The translations under genes were made by a program, and so were the position numbers. Below the pieces are notes generated by a model. That model saw only the letters and a program-made list of their open reading frames with translations. It searched no databases and was not told the DNA's origin. From Dinoroseobacter sp013215265 (lineage in GTDB: Bacteria; Pseudomonadota; Alphaproteobacteria; Rhodobacterales; Rhodobacteraceae): DNA of 64,000 nucleotides. The stretch covers positions 496,001 to 560,000 of the forward strand of contig OY829366.1 of NCBI GenBank assembly GCA_963691755.1, read 5' to 3'. Shown piece by piece: positions 36,052 through 46,683 of this stretch (its first letter is position 1; every line of letters begins with the position of its first letter).

Positions 36052-37362
36052 TTACAGCACATATCGGCTTAGGTCAGCATTCCCCGACAACTCACCCAGA
36101 TTTTCTTCGACAAATTTTGCATCAACGGTGACCTCGGATCCGTCACGGTCAGGGGCCTCAAATGAAAGATCTTCGAACACGCGCTCCATCACGGTGTAGA
36201 GCCTCCGTGCCCCGATGTTTTCGACCGTGCTGTTCACCTCTGCCGCGATACGGGCCAAAGACGCGATACCATCGTCCGTAAATGTGACGGTTACATTTTC
36301 GGTTCCCATAAGTGCCGTGTATTGGCGGGTCAGTGCGTTATCGGTTTCAGTCAGGATGCGCACGAAATCAGCTTCGGTCAGGGCACGTAATTCAACCCGA
36401 ATGGGCAGACGTCCCTGCAATTCAGGCAGCAGATCGCTGGGCTTTGCAATGTGAAACGCACCCGAGGCGATAAACAGGATATGGTCGGTTTTCACAGCGC
36501 CATGCTTGGTGGACACCGTTGTTCCTTCGATCAGTGGTAGCAGATCCCGCTGTACACCCTCCCGGGACACGTCGCCCCCACGCGCATCGGTGCGTGCGCA
36601 AACCTTGTCGATCTCGTCGAGAAAAACGATGCCGTTGTTTTCGACAGCACTGAGGGCTTCGCGTGCAACCACCTCCTGATCAAGAAGCTTGTCCGCTTCT
36701 TCGTCGATAAGCACCTCGTAGCTTTGCGCGACGGTCATCTTCTTGCGCGTGGTTCGCTGCCCAAAGGCTTTGCCGAAAATATCTCCGAGGTTCATCATTC
36801 CGCCCATAGATGCCCCCGGTTGGCCCGGAATTTCGAATCCTTGCATGGGGTTTGAATTATCCGCAACATCCAGCTCGATAATTTTGTCGTCCAGCTCACC
36901 AGATCGAAGTTTTTTGCGGAACATATCACGCGTACCGCTGCGGGCATCTTCACCGGCAAGCGCTTCGATCACGCGATCTTCTGCTGCGGTATGCGCATTG
37001 GCCTTCACGGTTTCGCGCATGTGTTCGCGCGTCATCAGAATAGCGGCATCGACCAGATCACGCACGATCTGGTCAACGTCCCGGCCAACATAGCCAACTT
37101 CGGTGAACTTGGTTGCTTCGACCTTCAGAAAAGGAGCGCGCGCAAGTTTCGCCAGACGCCGGGAAATTTCGGTTTTTCCAACACCCGTAGGACCGATCAT
37201 CAGGATATTTTTGGGATAAACCTCATCCTGTAAATCTTCATCAAGTTGCTTGCGGCGCCAACGATTGCGCAAAGCCACAGCCACGGCGCGCTTCGCATCA
37301 GCCTGCCCGATAATGAACCGGTCGAGCTCGGATACAATCTCGCGTGGGGTCAGGTCGGTCAT
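36052..37362 (-). CDS. hslU: HslU, ATPase of the HslUV protease
   Basis: AAA+ unfoldase that feeds substrates to HslV. The 436-aa protein has Walker A GPTGVGKT at residues 57-64, Walker B IVFLDEIDKV, the GYVGRD pore motif and the C-terminal tail LSRYVL, which in the family inserts into HslV. The ATG at 37362 is used; the longer frame to 37449 runs into the neighbouring gene. It overlaps the membrane-protein gene by four bases. Confidence 0.97.
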   Translation of the reverse strand: MTDLTPREIVSELDRFIIGQADAKRAVAVALRNRWRRKQLDEDLQDEVYPKNILMIGPTGVGKTEISRRLAKLARAPFLKVEATKFTEVGYVGRDVDQIVRDLVDAAILMTREHMRETVKANAHTAAEDRVIEALAGEDARSGTRDMFRKKLRSGELDDKIIELDVADNSNPMQGFEIPGQPGASMGGMMNLGDIFGKAFGQRTTRKKMTVAQSYEVLIDEEADKLLDQEVVAREALSAVENNGIVFLDEIDKVCARTDARGGDVSREGVQRDLLPLIEGTTVSTKHGAVKTDHILFIASGAFHIAKPSDLLPELQGRLPIRVELRALTEADFVRILTETDNALTRQYTALMGTENVTVTFTDDGIASLARIAAEVNSTVENIGARRLYTVMERVFEDLSFEAPDRDGSEVTVDAKFVEENLGELSGNADLSRYVL

Positions 37363-38423
37363 GAATTTTCTTTCGCATATGGTGGCAAACTGGATTTGCC
37401 GGGAAATTCGGGGAGGGCTGACATGATGGTGCGGCGCATCGCTTCCCACCGGGCCCCAAGGAAGACAAGGCCTGCCCCTAGCATCAGGATTACAAGGAAC
37501 GCGTTGCCTTCAATAACAGTAATTGCAAGCGCAACAACGTACCCTATCGCGGCAACCAAAAAAGACCGGCGATCAATTACGATGGCGAAGATGGCCATTA
37601 AAGCCAGAAAGGCGGTAAGCAAAAGAAGCGAAACAGTGGTGTCAGACTCAAACAATGTCAGCGCCACAGTGTTCACAATCGCAGGGGCTGCGATGATGTG
37701 CAGCCAGAATCCATTCTGGGCGCGTCTGGTGACACGATGAGGGTCGCTCATGTCAAACCAAAGTGCGATTGTCAGACCGATAAAGCCCAACAAAATTGTC
37801 AGAATTGAAAACGGCCCCGTGCCAGACAGCAGAAACATCTGTCTTGCATCCATCAGAGAGGCGCCGCTCACAAGTGTTAGTGTGAACGTTGTTCCAAAGA
37901 CAGAAATTGCCACCAGCAGTAACGTGAACGGGACGCGGAAGATTGCCCAATAAAGAAACAGCCAAGCCCCGGTGAATCCGCTGGCGATGGCCCAAACTGT
38001 CGGGGTCTGATCCGAGATTACATCGCCCAGAGAGCTTCCGAATTGCATTGCTGAAATTGCAAACATGATCGACAGTGCGATCGAAGGTGCGATCATGCGG
38101 CGCTTAAGCGTGAAATATGCAGCCAGACCCGCCACCGCCGCCATCGAAAAGCCTGCGTAGAGCATCATCTGCGCGCCTGGATTTTCAACAAACAGAACCG
38201 AAAGGCCTGTTAGCCCGGCCCAACCCGCATAAAGAATGGTCAGACCGACAACGATGAAAATCTCGTTGAAGCCTTTGAACAACTCAAAAGGCTCGTCCAA
38301 ACCAGACAGGTTTTCCCGTGCGCCACGGCGGGCGTCAGACAGGCTCAGAATGCTGGCAGCTTGTGCTTCGGTAATTGTGCCAACCGAAACCGCTGCGCGA
38401 AGATCGTCACGGGTCAGGCTCAT
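37359..38423 (-). CDS. Multi-pass membrane protein, DUF2157-like N-terminus
   Basis: A 354-aa protein with about ten hydrophobic segments after a cytoplasmic N-terminal region (SLTRDDLRAAVSVGTITEAQ...) resembling DUF2157. It ends in a short polar tail. The gene lies inside the hslVU operon, overlapping both: its ATG overlaps the hslV stop and its stop overlaps hslU. I recognise no enzymatic motif. The tight coupling suggests co-production with the protease, but a functional link is unproven. Confidence 0.75.
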   Translation of the reverse strand: MSLTRDDLRAAVSVGTITEAQAASILSLSDARRGARENLSGLDEPFELFKGFNEIFIVVGLTILYAGWAGLTGLSVLFVENPGAQMMLYAGFSMAAVAGLAAYFTLKRRMIAPSIALSIMFAISAMQFGSSLGDVISDQTPTVWAIASGFTGAWLFLYWAIFRVPFTLLLVAISVFGTTFTLTLVSGASLMDARQMFLLSGTGPFSILTILLGFIGLTIALWFDMSDPHRVTRRAQNGFWLHIIAAPAIVNTVALTLFESDTTVSLLLLTAFLALMAIFAIVIDRRSFLVAAIGYVVALAITVIEGNAFLVILMLGAGLVFLGARWEAMRRTIMSALPEFPGKSSLPPYAKENS

Positions 38424-38977
38424 CCCGAAATTGTCTCGACCGTGAGGTTTCCGTTTGTGTAGACGCAAATGTCAGCTGCAATGCTCATGGCTTTACGCGC
38501 AATCGCTTCGGCATCCATATCTGTGTCGACCAGAGCGCGTGCTGCGGCGAGCGCGTAGTTTCCGCCTGACCCGATGGCAGCGACGGAATGTTCGGGTTCA
38601 AGCACGTCACCAGCACCCGTGATGACGTAAAGAGCGGTCCCATCTGAAACGATCAGCATTGCTTCGAGCTTTTGGAGGTACTTGTCGGTGCGCCAATCCT
38701 TGGCAAGCTCTACAGCTGCGCGGGCCAACTGTCCGGGGGTCGCTTCCAGCTTGGATTCGAGCCGTTCCAGCAACGTGAAAGCGTCTGCGGTTGATCCTGC
38801 AAATCCGGCCACAACATCGTATCCGCCCGGAGACAGGCGCCGAACCTTTGTGGCAGTGCCCTTGATTACCGTCTGACCCAGGCTGACCTGGCCATCGCCC
38901 GCGATTACGACTTTGCTGCCCTTCCGAACGCCAAGAATTGTTGTGCCGTGCCAACCGGGAAAATCTGTGTCTGACAT
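38420..38977 (-). CDS. hslV: HslV, peptidase of the HslUV protease
   Basis: Proteasome-like threonine peptidase. The 185-aa product has a short propeptide, then the mature N-terminus TTILGVRKG with the catalytic threonine, and GDGQVSLGQTVIK. The ATG at 38977 is preceded by GGAGG; a longer frame to 39028 is rejected. First gene of a run with the membrane protein and hslU. Confidence 0.96.
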   Translation of the reverse strand: MSDTDFPGWHGTTILGVRKGSKVVIAGDGQVSLGQTVIKGTATKVRRLSPGGYDVVAGFAGSTADAFTLLERLESKLEATPGQLARAAVELAKDWRTDKYLQKLEAMLIVSDGTALYVITGAGDVLEPEHSVAAIGSGGNYALAAARALVDTDMDAEAIARKAMSIAADICVYTNGNLTVETISG

Positions 38978-39074
38978 AAGGCCTCCGTTACAGTTGCGAT
39001 ACATATGGCCCTGCGATGCGCGCGGCACAAGAAGCGACGCTTGTGGTTGCAGATCTCTCGGGTAGGTTTTGCTT

Positions 39075-39980
39075 ATGTCTCAGGGCGATCTTTTCACGCT
39101 GTATCTTCCAGACTGGCTTCGGTGGCGTGTGGAGCATGAGAAGCACAAGTTTTTAGTTTCGCTGATCGATATCTTCGAGGCACGCGGGTGGCGTGTCGAG
39201 CTAAGAGGCAATGATCTTGCTGATCGGCTTGGGTCGGTCGCGCGTTCTGGATGGGCGTTATTTTATGATGATCCGCCGGTTTCGGGACGCTGTCTTACGA
39301 TGCGCCAAGGCTATCTCGAGCCGTTCTGGCGTATCGAGAAAAGCGCAAAGCGGTGGGAATTTGACGTCGCTCGTGCAGAATTTTCCATTGAGGAGATTAA
39401 TCCTAAACGAGCGCAGCAGTTTGTCAGTTTCTGGCGAAATAGGCTTAACTTGCCGGACCCCAAGCCCGCGCAAAACTACGTTTATGTACCACTGCAGGGG
39501 CGGTTACTGTCCCATCGCAGCTTTCAATCAATGTCGCCGATCAAGATGGTGGAGACCCTATTAGAGCGTGAACCAAGGCAATTGGTTCTGACACTGCACC
39601 CAAGAGAAAACTACTCAGATGCCGAAAGGCAGGCCATCGCCCGGATCGCCGAGCACCCGAAGGTCACGCTATCAGACTCGCCGATGTCAACGCTGCTTGC
39701 GGATTGCGCGTATGTTGCCACCCAAAACTCAGCGGTGGTGATTAGCGGATATCTGTTGAACAAACCTGCGTTGCTCTTTGGGCAAATCGATTTTCATCAT
39801 ATTGCGGCGAGCGTGCATCGCGATGGGCTGGATAAAGCGTTTGAGAAGATCGATAGACAGAGCCCGGACTATGCTCGTTACCTGTTCTGGTTCTTTCAAG
39901 AGCAGGCCCTGAATGTGTGGCGGCCCGATTTCCCGGATCGCCTGAATTCACGTTTGGCCGATCACGGCCTCGCGCTTTAA
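39075..39980 (+). CDS. Capsule-type glycosyltransferase-like protein
   Basis: A 301-aa protein of a glycosyltransferase-B-like fold. The second half (LVLTLHPRENYSDAERQ; LLADCAYVATQNSAVVISGYL; KPALLFGQ) resembles capsule-polysaccharide (KpsS/KpsC-like, Kdo-transferase) proteins. No membrane segment is evident. The ATG at 39075 follows GGTAGG by eight bases. It stands alone, divergent from hslV and overlapping trxA at the 3' end by four bases. The specific acceptor cannot be told. Confidence 0.5.
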   Translation: MSQGDLFTLYLPDWLRWRVEHEKHKFLVSLIDIFEARGWRVELRGNDLADRLGSVARSGWALFYDDPPVSGRCLTMRQGYLEPFWRIEKSAKRWEFDVARAEFSIEEINPKRAQQFVSFWRNRLNLPDPKPAQNYVYVPLQGRLLSHRSFQSMSPIKMVETLLEREPRQLVLTLHPRENYSDAERQAIARIAEHPKVTLSDSPMSTLLADCAYVATQNSAVVISGYLLNKPALLFGQIDFHHIAASVHRDGLDKAFEKIDRQSPDYARYLFWFFQEQALNVWRPDFPDRLNSRLADHGLAL

Positions 39981-40297
39981 AGCGCGGAGTCGATCCAGCT
40001 TTTCAACGCAGCCTTTGGTGCGGCGCCAGTTTTGTTCGATACAACTTCCCCGTCCTTGAACAGGAAAAGCGCAGGAATGCCGCGAACATTCAGACCAGCC
40101 GCGGCGTTCATGTCGCTGTCGACATTGACCTTCACGATTTTGACCTTGCCGTCGTATTCATCAGATAGCTCTTCCAGAGCTGGTCCGATCTGTTTGCAAG
40201 GACCGCACCATTCGGCCCAGAAATCGACGACAACGGGGACGTCTGCTTGTTTCACTTCGGCGTCGAATGTGGCGTCGGTGACGGCAACGGTAGCCAT
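39977..40297 (-). CDS. trxA: Thioredoxin 1
   Basis: Cytoplasmic disulfide reductant. The 106-aa protein has the active site WCGPC (C31, C34), the buried aspartate in VVVDFWAEW, and the cis-proline in GIPALFLF. The ATG at 40297 has a strong AAGGAG upstream. It lies beside addA on the same strand, with 60 bp between. Confidence 0.96.
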   Translation of the reverse strand: MATVAVTDATFDAEVKQADVPVVVDFWAEWCGPCKQIGPALEELSDEYDGKVKIVKVNVDSDMNAAAGLNVRGIPALFLFKDGEVVSNKTGAAPKAALKSWIDSAL

Positions 40298-40358
40298 ATG
40301 CGTGCTCCTTGGCAATGCGAATATCAGGCAGCGAACCTAAGTAGTCCCGGATGCAGCG

Positions 40359-43300
40359 TCAAGATGTAGGGGTTCGCGCAAGGGCTGCGCGCATATGCGT
40401 ATCGTCCAGCGTCATCAGCTGACCTGTACGCGTCCATAAAATCGCGCAATTCACGCGCCTGTCTGGATAAATCTGACGCAGCGCAGCCTGATAGGCCCCC
40501 ATCTGACGCAAAAGACCCTCTGGCGTGTCTTTTGCCAATTCGGGCACCGCTGCGTTGGATTTGAAATCAATCGCGGTGACGTGATCATCAGATACCAGCA
40601 ACCGGTCGATCTGGCCTGAAATTTGTGCGCCGTTCAGTTCTTCAAGCCGGGCGATAATAGAAACTTCGGCAAGCGAGTCTGGCGTGAAGATGTGGGAAAG
40701 AGCCGGGTTGATTAGAATTCGGTGCGCTTCGTCCAGGACATCCGAAATTCCGTCAGGCCCATCTTCGGCAACCGCGGCCCACTGGGTTTGTTCAAACTTT
40801 GGAAAATGTTCCAGTGCCCAGTGCAGGGCGCTTCCACGCGCCATCGCTTCGGCGAGTGCTAGGCCTTCTGGGTCAGGACCCACAACCTTGGCGCCACCAA
40901 GATCTGAAGGGGAGAGAGGTTTCTCTCCTGTGGCGGGCGCACCAGCATGATGCTCAGTCCAATCTGGTAATGCCGTTGCTGACACAGCTGCGGGGGACCT
41001 GTTCGGTGATGCTTCGGTCGGCCAGTCGCCAACTTGCCACCGCAATCCCAAACCATCTGGCCGCTTCAAAGACGCCGCGCCCAGCGCATCGAGACCTGTT
41101 TTGGCAAATCGGTACCAGCAGTCCTTTTCAGTTTTTCCTGCAGCAGCGATGATCAGCCAGTTCTCCGCGCGCGTCATGGCGACATAGAGCAGCCGCATTC
41201 GTTCATCTTCGTCTTTTGTACTCGCCGCATCGATGGCGTTTGCCATGCTTTCCGGAGCTTCTGCTTTTGACATGCGCCAAAGCACGCTGCCATTCTCTGC
41301 GCGGATAAGCTTCCCGGGTGCAGGCGGGCGTCGTTCGGCACAGTCTGGAAGGATCACAATCGGGGATTCCAATCCTTTTGCCCCATGCACTGTCATCACC
41401 CGAATGCGATCGCCCTGCTGGTCGAGCGCGCGCTTCAGATCGCTGGTGTCTTGGGCCATCCATCCGATGAAGCCGGTCAGGGAAGGAACATTGCCGGTCT
41501 CATAACTCAAGGCTTGGGCCAGCAACGCATCGATGCCGTCTTCGGCTTCCGGCCCTAAGCGCGCGAGGAGGTTTTTGCGCCCCTCATGACGCGTCAGGAT
41601 CCTGTCGATCAGGTCAAAGGGACGCAGGAAATCAGATTGATCCAACGTGTCATGCAGAAGTTGCATCGTGGATGATCCAGCATCTTCGCGGTCACGCATC
41701 GCACGCCACAGAAACTTCGTCTTCCGCTTGTGCGCGAGATCAAAGAGGTCTTGCTCGGACCAGTTGCACAGCGGGGATCGCAGAACAGTCGCAAGCGACA
41801 GGTCATCTTCGGGCGTTGCGGCAAATTTCAACAGTGCCACCAGATCTCTGACGGCCAGCTCACCACCAATACGCAGGCGATCTGCACCCGCAACAGGTAG
41901 CCCCTGATCTTTGCAGGCGCGGATAATTTCATGGAACATCTCGCGACGGCTTTGAACAAGGATCAGGAAATCCCCTGGCGTCACAAGGCGCGCTTCGCCG
42001 CTGGATGTGGTTATACGCGTACCGCGATCAAGAATATCCTTCATCTCCCCGACCACCTGACGCGCCAGCTTCAGCCTGTGGTCCTCTGCCGAAAGCGCAT
42101 CAACAGGGCTGTCAAAGGGCAGGGGGTCGGGGTCATCAGATTTTGGCACGACGGGCCATAGGTCCACCCGGCCTGGCAGCGCGCTGTGAAACGCAAGGTG
42201 TTCGCTCGCCATTCCCAAACCCTGATGGCCGGCCGCGACAAATGTTGCATCAACAGCTGACAGGATTGCGGGGCTGGACCGGAAAGAATGGCGCAGGCTT
42301 TGTGTCTGAAAAGGTTCAGACGCATCAGTCAGCGCCTTTTCGAAGTATCCGCGCATCTGCTCGAACCCGTTTGGGTCAGCGCCTTGAAAGGAATAGATCG
42401 ACTGCTTTGGATCTCCGACCACGAAGATGGTGCGCTGCAGGTCCGGGCGCGCACTTTCGCCGGTTGCAAATTCACGCGCGAGATCGCGAATGATCTGCCA
42501 TTGCTCCGGTGAGGTATCCTGAGCCTCGTCCACCAGAATGTGGTCAATCCCGCCATCCAAACGAAACAACACCCATTGTGCCACGCTCGGGTCACTGAGA
42601 AGCGCGCGCGCTTTCAGGATCAAATCGTCAAAATCGAGCCAGCCGCGCGCAGCCTTGGCGTCTGCGTATGCAGGAAGAAGCCATTCGGCGAACCTGTGCA
42701 GCGCAGCTGAACGGTCCAATGCGGTCAATGCGACGCGCTTCTCTCGTGCTTCCGAGACGCGGTCCATCAAATCGTTCAATGCGTCCAGCTGGCCCTCAGA
42801 AAGCAATTTGCGCGCAGCAGCTGTTGGCCATTTCCCGTGCTTTGGACTGAAAGGATCAGCAGTTTTGGTTGTTGCGCCAAAAAGAAGAAGGCCTTCGAGC
42901 ACAGGAAACCATGCCTTATCAGGGCTATTAAGGTCCAACCCTTCAAGCATGTGTCCGTGGGACAGGTCAGTTTTTTCGCGCTTCAACAACAGGTCGCGAA
43001 GCTCGGACAAAAGCAGGTTGTCTGCTGCGCAAAACGTATCTTGCACCAATTGGGGCAGCGTCAGGTCCGCAGAAATCTCAAAAAGTTGTGCCAGACCTTC
43101 CCGGGACAGTGGTGGCTCAAATCCGGCGCGCGCCCCGATCACCTGTTTGGTCAGCTTTGCAAGCTCCCCTTCGCCAAGGATTTCGGCAATCTGATCAAAG
43201 CGGTCTTGTTCAGAACCACTGGCCAACTGATCAAGCAAATCCGCCTGAAGAACTTCCGCTGCGCGATCATCCATTTCCACGAAGTTTGGCGAGACATGTG

Positions 43301-43721
43301 CTTCTAACGGGAAGCGCCGCAGCAGGGCTGCGCAAAACGAGTGAATGGTTTGCAGCTTCAGACCGCCCGGCGTTTCAATCGCTCGAGCAAAGAGCGTACG
43401 GGCGGAATTGCGCAGTTCGGCGGTGTTCTCGCCAGCCTCTACCCCCAGTTCGTCGAGCGCGTCTTTAAGGTCAGCGTCATCGGCCATTGCCCAGGCGCCA
43501 AGCCGTCTGAACAGCCGGTTTTGCATCTCTGTTGCGGCGGCGCGCGTATAGGTCAGGCATAAAATTCGCTGCGGTGGCACGCCCTGCAGCAGCAACCGCG
43601 CAACCCGATCGGTCAGAACGCGGGTCTTCCCTGAACCGGCATTGGCCGCCAACCATGTGGATGTATTTGGATCGGCTGCCGCTATCTGCGTCAGTGTGGC
43701 GTCATTCCGTACCGGCATCAC
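40359..43721 (-). CDS. addA: AddA, helicase/nuclease subunit of the AddAB recombination enzyme
   Basis: UvrD-type helicase with a C-terminal nuclease, processing double-strand breaks for RecA. The 1120-aa protein has Walker A ANAGSGKTRVLTDR, the helicase motif ILVDEAQDTSPEQW, GDPKQSIYSFQGAD, motif MTVHGAKGLE, and near the C-terminus the nuclease DFKSN. Full length for the family. Its ATG overlaps the addB stop by four bases, so addB-addA is an operon. The apparent addB frameshift may leave AddA without a partner. Confidence 0.95.
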   Translation of the reverse strand: MMPVRNDATLTQIAAADPNTSTWLAANAGSGKTRVLTDRVARLLLQGVPPQRILCLTYTRAAATEMQNRLFRRLGAWAMADDADLKDALDELGVEAGENTAELRNSARTLFARAIETPGGLKLQTIHSFCAALLRRFPLEAHVSPNFVEMDDRAAEVLQADLLDQLASGSEQDRFDQIAEILGEGELAKLTKQVIGARAGFEPPLSREGLAQLFEISADLTLPQLVQDTFCAADNLLLSELRDLLLKREKTDLSHGHMLEGLDLNSPDKAWFPVLEGLLLFGATTKTADPFSPKHGKWPTAAARKLLSEGQLDALNDLMDRVSEAREKRVALTALDRSAALHRFAEWLLPAYADAKAARGWLDFDDLILKARALLSDPSVAQWVLFRLDGGIDHILVDEAQDTSPEQWQIIRDLAREFATGESARPDLQRTIFVVGDPKQSIYSFQGADPNGFEQMRGYFEKALTDASEPFQTQSLRHSFRSSPAILSAVDATFVAAGHQGLGMASEHLAFHSALPGRVDLWPVVPKSDDPDPLPFDSPVDALSAEDHRLKLARQVVGEMKDILDRGTRITTSSGEARLVTPGDFLILVQSRREMFHEIIRACKDQGLPVAGADRLRIGGELAVRDLVALLKFAATPEDDLSLATVLRSPLCNWSEQDLFDLAHKRKTKFLWRAMRDREDAGSSTMQLLHDTLDQSDFLRPFDLIDRILTRHEGRKNLLARLGPEAEDGIDALLAQALSYETGNVPSLTGFIGWMAQDTSDLKRALDQQGDRIRVMTVHGAKGLESPIVILPDCAERRPPAPGKLIRAENGSVLWRMSKAEAPESMANAIDAASTKDEDERMRLLYVAMTRAENWLIIAAAGKTEKDCWYRFAKTGLDALGAASLKRPDGLGLRWQVGDWPTEASPNRSPAAVSATALPDWTEHHAGAPATGEKPLSPSDLGGAKVVGPDPEGLALAEAMARGSALHWALEHFPKFEQTQWAAVAEDGPDGISDVLDEAHRILINPALSHIFTPDSLAEVSIIARLEELNGAQISGQIDRLLVSDDHVTAIDFKSNAAVPELAKDTPEGLLRQMGAYQAALRQIYPDRRVNCAILWTRTGQLMTLDDTHMRAALARTPTS

Positions 43722-46683
43722 GTGACACTTTCCGGAGAACCGGATGTGCTGTCATCCCACTCCCCATGTCTTGCAAGATGATCGTACTCACCGGCCCAAG
43801 CCATATCTTTCACGGCCCGTCGCGACAAATACCCTTTTTCGGGCTTCTGATAGCGCTGGAAGAGGGCAAGAAAGGCCTCCCAGCTTTTGCTTACAAAATC
43901 AGGGTCGTCATTGCGCTGAACCCGCGTTGCGCGCAGATCTTTATGCAAACCAAGAAACGCAATCTCCGCAACGGTCGCTGCGGGAACACCCTTAAATCCG
44001 CTGGCCTCGGCCACGGCTGCTTCCAGATGCAGCTGTCGGTTATAATGCTCGATAATTTTGGGGCTCGGGGGTGCGCCGCTTTTATAGTCGTACAGAACGA
44101 GCTCTCCGGTATCCGTGACGTCGACCCTGTCTGCGCGGCCAAATAGACGCCCTCCGCCGGGTATTTTGAGTGAACCGTGTACTTCCAGCGCAAAGGGCGA
44201 AGCGATTTTGCGACGCTGGGCTTCTGCGATCAGGAACCCATCCGCGATCCGATCAATGTGAACGCGCCATTGGCGTTCGGCCGCGGTCCACCCTTCCGCG
44301 CTTGCCAAGACTTTGTCTGCGGCTTGCATCAAAAGATCGCGTGCATTGTCTGGCAGCCCGTCCCAGGTTGACCGGGTGAAGACCTCAAAGACTTTATGCA
44401 GCACCTGCCCACGAAGTCGGGCATCAGGTGCCTTGCGTAAATCGTCCAGAGGCCGAAGGCGCAAAACGTGTTTGGCATAGATGTGATAGGGATCGCGACG
44501 AAGCTTTTCGACATCTGTGAACGACAGCTCGGTCGGGCGCGCAAGGACAGGCGGCACAGGTTCCGGGCGTGGCGCGGGCGTCAGGGTTTTGGTCGGGCGC
44601 TCCAGCGCGGCGACGTCGGCCAGCAACATGTCCCCTCTGGACCGCATGGCCGCAAGGCAGTCTTCCCCCTGAGGCCCGATGCCCGACAACAGGTTGGTCA
44701 ATCGGTTCAGCCACCTGGAGGGTACCGTTTCGGCATCGCTGTCCCGTCGGGCCCGTGTCAAGATCACAGTTTTTGCGGCAACGGCTTGCTGGAAATCATG
44801 CGCCTGCAACCCGATTCGGCGATCTGGTAAAGTCAGGCCTGCGTCTTTGCGCATTTGACGGTTAAGCCACGGGTCGGGGGAGGGCTGAGAGGGCCAGATG
44901 CCTTCGTTCAAGCCGCCGAGAATGACCAAATCAGCGCCCTGAACGCGCGCCTCCAACGTTCCCCAGATCATGACTCGTGGATCGCTGCTGACTGTATCCC
45001 TGACGGTTTCGTTTTGAAGGACTGCGTTCAACAGGTCGGTGAAGCTTCGTGGTGTATATGTGCCGCCTGCGTCAGCCTCTTCCTTCAACTCCGCAATCAT
45101 GTTTTGCGCTTTCTCGCCGGCCTCTTCGAGCCACAACTGGCCTGTGTCATCTCGAGTCACATCCCCGGACGCGATAAGGTCCACGAGCGAGAGCGTCTGC
45201 TCAAGAATAGTTCCCAGTGGCCCTGCATGGATTGCGTCGCACGACGATAGAACTTCGCACACCCAGTCAGCCCAGCCTTGGGCTTCGGGATCGTCTTCGG
45301 CTTTGGCCCATTTATGAACAAGGGCCGGTGTTGGGTAGCTCGGGCCTGATTTCCGCAACCACATCTCGAACAAACGTGTGAGCCGCAAATGTGGCCCGCG
45401 GCGAGATCTACCGGTCGACGTAAGCGGGTGTTTCAGAATGGCAATGAGCGCTTCGGAAGTAACCTGAGCCGCTGTAAGGTCCGCAACCTGCCGTAAGAAA
45501 CGACCCGGAGCCGACAAAGCAAGCGGGCGGCCCGCACTATCATCTGGTGTGATACGCCAAAGATCGAGCGCTGCCGTAACCTGACGCGTTAACATTCGGT
45601 CGGGGGTGATCAATGCAGCTGTCTGACCGTCAGCAAGAGCCTGTCGTAACCGATATGCAATCGCAGCCGCTTCACCCCGCGGTGTATCGGCTTCAACAAG
45701 CGTCATTCCCTCGCAGGCCTGTGCTAGGTTTGAAAGTTTCGGCCCGTCCTTGCGCCATTGATCCGTGACAGGTGCGGGCCTTAAGGCCAGTGAGAAAAGG
45801 GCGCTGCGGGGGTTGGTCGGCGAGATGGATTTATCCCAAGGATGGACGTTACCAGCATTTATTTCCAAGCGCTGAAGTACTTGTGAGAGTCGCTCTTGTG
45901 GGTGGTCTTCACCTGCATCAGAAGCCGCGATCTGATCCCAGATGTGCTGAGGCTGATCGAAGTCGAAACCCGGTAAAATAACGGCCCCTTGCGGAAGTTT
46001 TGCGATAGCATCCATCAAGCGTGCCGTCGTTCCTCGAGACCCGGTTGAGCCTGCCAACAAGATCGGATCGCCCGGTGCAGATCTCGCCCAGCTTTCAATC
46101 AGTGTATCGACTGCCAGCTGAAAGCGCGCGGCTGGGTCCAAGAGGCTTTGATCGGCTTCTGCAAATGGCAGAACAATTTCGAGAAAGCGCAATGCGCGGT
46201 TCCAGTGCTCGGAGTGCGCGCCGAGATCGAGCTTTTGCAGTACGCCAACCTGTACCGCTTCGTCGTGCATTTCATCGAGAAGGCCCGCTAAACTGTCAGC
46301 AAGCGCATATGCAGAGGACACGGGTGCAAGCCCCGGTTCAGCCTGAAGCAGCTTCTCGACAAGCTGTGCCAGCTCCAACCGGCGACGCAGCCCTGGTCTT
46401 TGTTTTGGAAGGCCAAAGACACCAAGACTTAGCCCAGCTGGCCCGGCAATATCTGTTACGGTCAGGATTTTTGGCAGAAACCGTGCAGATCTATCCGATA
46501 GGATCGCGCGCAGGCGGCGGCCATGCGTTCGGTATTTACGATAACGGTTGTTCTCGCCCAGCTCTCGGGCGCGGCTTTGCTTAACCTTTGTTCCAGCCCT
46601 GTGACGAGGTGCTTCGGAAAATCAGCATGCACCGGTAAGGCAAACACACGGGGCTTCGCGCTGGGCTCAAACAGAGGATGCAT
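43718..46683 (-). pseudogene. addB: AddB, helicase-like/nuclease subunit, apparently frameshifted
   Basis: Partner of AddA. The gene reads as two overlapping frames. The N-terminal part (from ATG 46683, MHPLFEPSAKPRVFALP...VNTERM) leaves frame at about 46513-46524, and the correct continuation (RRLRAILSDRSARFLPKILTV..., then ELAQLVEKLL...) is in another frame down to the stop at 43718. Restoring one missing base in a GCC-repeat run (GGCCGCCGCC) rebuilds about 989 residues, the usual AddB length. The C-terminal nuclease motif YDYKSG is present. A sequencing error cannot be excluded; otherwise only a short N-terminal peptide, or a shortened product from an internal start, would be made. Confidence 0.85.

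Noticed and set aside
43718..46378. TTG-started 886-aa frame taken as complete addB
   Set aside because: The missing N-terminus is readable upstream in another frame, so this is the C-terminal part of a frameshifted gene.
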